Assembly (NCBI GenBank): GCA_012963185.1
Contig: DTWD01000214.1
Span: 1 to 7,570, forward strand
Length of the DNA stretch: 7,570 bases
Direction of reading: 5' to 3'
Source of the DNA: Acidobacteriota bacterium
GTDB lineage: Bacteria; Acidobacteriota; Vicinamibacteria; Vicinamibacterales; UBA8438
Every line of letters begins with the position of its first letter. Position 1 is the first letter of the stretch. Made by a program: the position numbers and the translations under genes. This document shows positions 6,752 through 7,570 of the stretch, one piece after another. The notes beneath the pieces were generated by a model. It was not told the DNA's origin. It made no database searches and worked only from the letters and a program-made list of their open reading frames with translations.

Positions 6752-7570
6752 TTACGGCCGTTCAGCCTGTGCCGCTTCTTCCGTCGCCATCCACCCCTTG
6801 TACCATCGAAAGACGTTGCCGGTGAGACTACCAATAAAAATGTCGCCGCCTTCAGCGACATCCAACCAATGGCCAGGACTTTCCATCGCACCGATGATCT
6901 CACCACTATCAATGTCGACGTTCATGATCCGACCGGCGAGTGTGTCATAGGTGATGTTCTCAACGTTGTCTCGATGGGTAATCACCCACACCTGATCGTC
7001 AGGCGTGATAAAAATATTCTGCGTCGCCCCAAGGTGCGTCCACATGTTTAACAGCTCACCATTTTCATCGAAGATCTGGATACGATTGTTCTCCCGATCA
7101 CTCGCATACACACGGCCTTGCGAATCCACTGCTACCGAGTGGACCAAGTCGAACTCGCCCGGTGCCGACCCTGGCACCCCCCATGTCGTGACGAAATTTC
7201 CCTCCGCGTCATATTTCACGACACGGTTATTACCATACCCATCGGCCACATAGAGTTCGTCATTAGGGCCAAAGGCGATGTCAGCAGGACGATCGAACGT
7301 GTCGTCCGTCGTACCCGCCTGCCCTTTAATACCGAGTGTCATTAACAGTTCACCATCATTCGTAAGCTTCATGACCCGATGGTTCCCGTTATCTGTGACC
7401 CAAACGTTGTCATGACGATCGATCCGAAGACCGTGCTCATTCCCGAAGTCGAAGTCTCGGCCAAACGAGCGCACGTAAGTACCCTCCGCGTTAAACACCA
7501 CAATCGGGTCAGCCATGTCACCACGATGAAAGACAAAGACCTGCCCATTCGAATCAGTCGCCACCGCAGA
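6752..7570 (-). CDS. NHL-repeat beta-propeller resembling peptidyl-alpha-hydroxyglycine alpha-amidating lyase (5' end beyond window)
   Basis: The frame is open to the window edge; the GTG at 7562-7564 lies inside a conserved 'S-A-V-A-T-D-S-N-G' strand, so it is an internal Val and the true start and any signal peptide are outside. Counting from that Val as 1, NHL repeats occur throughout (DGYGNNRVVKY, DRENNRIQIF). Residues matching the catalytic lyase domain of animal peptidylglycine amidating enzyme are present as I recall them: R14 (VFHRG), H44 (HGL), Y110 (DGYGN), H142 (VHS), R161 (ENNR) and H232 (GHWLD), that is, three zinc His, the catalytic Tyr and two Arg. The family reaction is cleavage of a peptidyl-alpha-hydroxyglycine to amide and glyoxylate, but bacterial members are mostly of unproven function and no hydroxylating monooxygenase is in view. 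It ends with TAA just before a strong terminator. Confidence 0.85.
   Translation of the reverse strand, partial: SAVATDSNGQVFVFHRGDMADPIVVFNAEGTYVRSFGRDFDFGNEHGLRIDRHDNVWVTDNGNHRVMKLTNDGELLMTLGIKGQAGTTDDTFDRPADIAFGPNDELYVADGYGNNRVVKYDAEGNFVTTWGVPGSAPGEFDLVHSVAVDSQGRVYASDRENNRIQIFDENGELLNMWTHLGATQNIFITPDDQVWVITHRDNVENITYDTLAGRIMNVDIDSGEIIGAMESPGHWLDVAEGGDIFIGSLTGNVFRWYKGWMATEEAAQAERP

Noticed and set aside
7562..7564. GTG as the start of the amidating-lyase-like gene
   Set aside because: The frame is open through the window edge and the Val sits inside a conserved propeller strand, so the gene is simply cut by the window.

Overview
The window reads as a chromosomal stretch from a Gram-negative bacterium. 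It carries six protein-coding genes, with no RNA gene, insertion sequence, CRISPR array or phage gene visible. Three of the four genes whose 5' end is visible and whose product looks exported or membrane-bound start with clear signal peptides (YVTN propeller, metallo-beta-lactamase-fold protein, quinoprotein), so most of the encoded activity should lie in the periplasm. From memory, the closest look-alikes of the quinoprotein and the lyase-like propeller are proteins of Acidobacteriota (Vicinamibacteria-type) and similar environmental lineages. That placement is an inference from protein style, not a search result.

Layout: 1-212 is non-coding and holds a small inverted repeat. A secreted YVTN-type beta-propeller (213-1226, +) converges on a secreted metallo-beta-lactamase-fold hydrolase (1249-2154, -). 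Upstream of the hydrolase on the same strand is a short metzincin-like zinc protease (2277-2765, -) that starts at GTG and has no signal peptide. A 282-bp divergent spacer (2766-3047) separates it from a large PQQ-type quinoprotein dehydrogenase (3048-5228, +). The quinoprotein meets, with zero spacing, a DASS/CitT-type dicarboxylate transporter on the other strand (5229-6644, -). A textbook intrinsic terminator (6692-6727, -) then closes an NHL-repeat propeller resembling peptidyl-alpha-hydroxyglycine alpha-amidating lyase, which runs off the right edge (6752-7570, -).

How they may work together: a periplasmic oxidation (quinoprotein), hydrolysis (metallo-beta-lactamase fold, metzincin, possibly the lyase) and uptake of small organic acids (transporter) would make a coherent scavenging set. 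However, the strands alternate, so this is not one operon and the link is only by neighbourhood. The most notable sequence observations are an Asn in the quinoprotein where the catalytic Asp of PQQ dehydrogenases is expected, an unusually spaced zinc motif in the short protease, and full retention of the eukaryotic amidating-lyase active-site pattern in the NHL propeller. I do not see a clear-cut novel multi-gene system.
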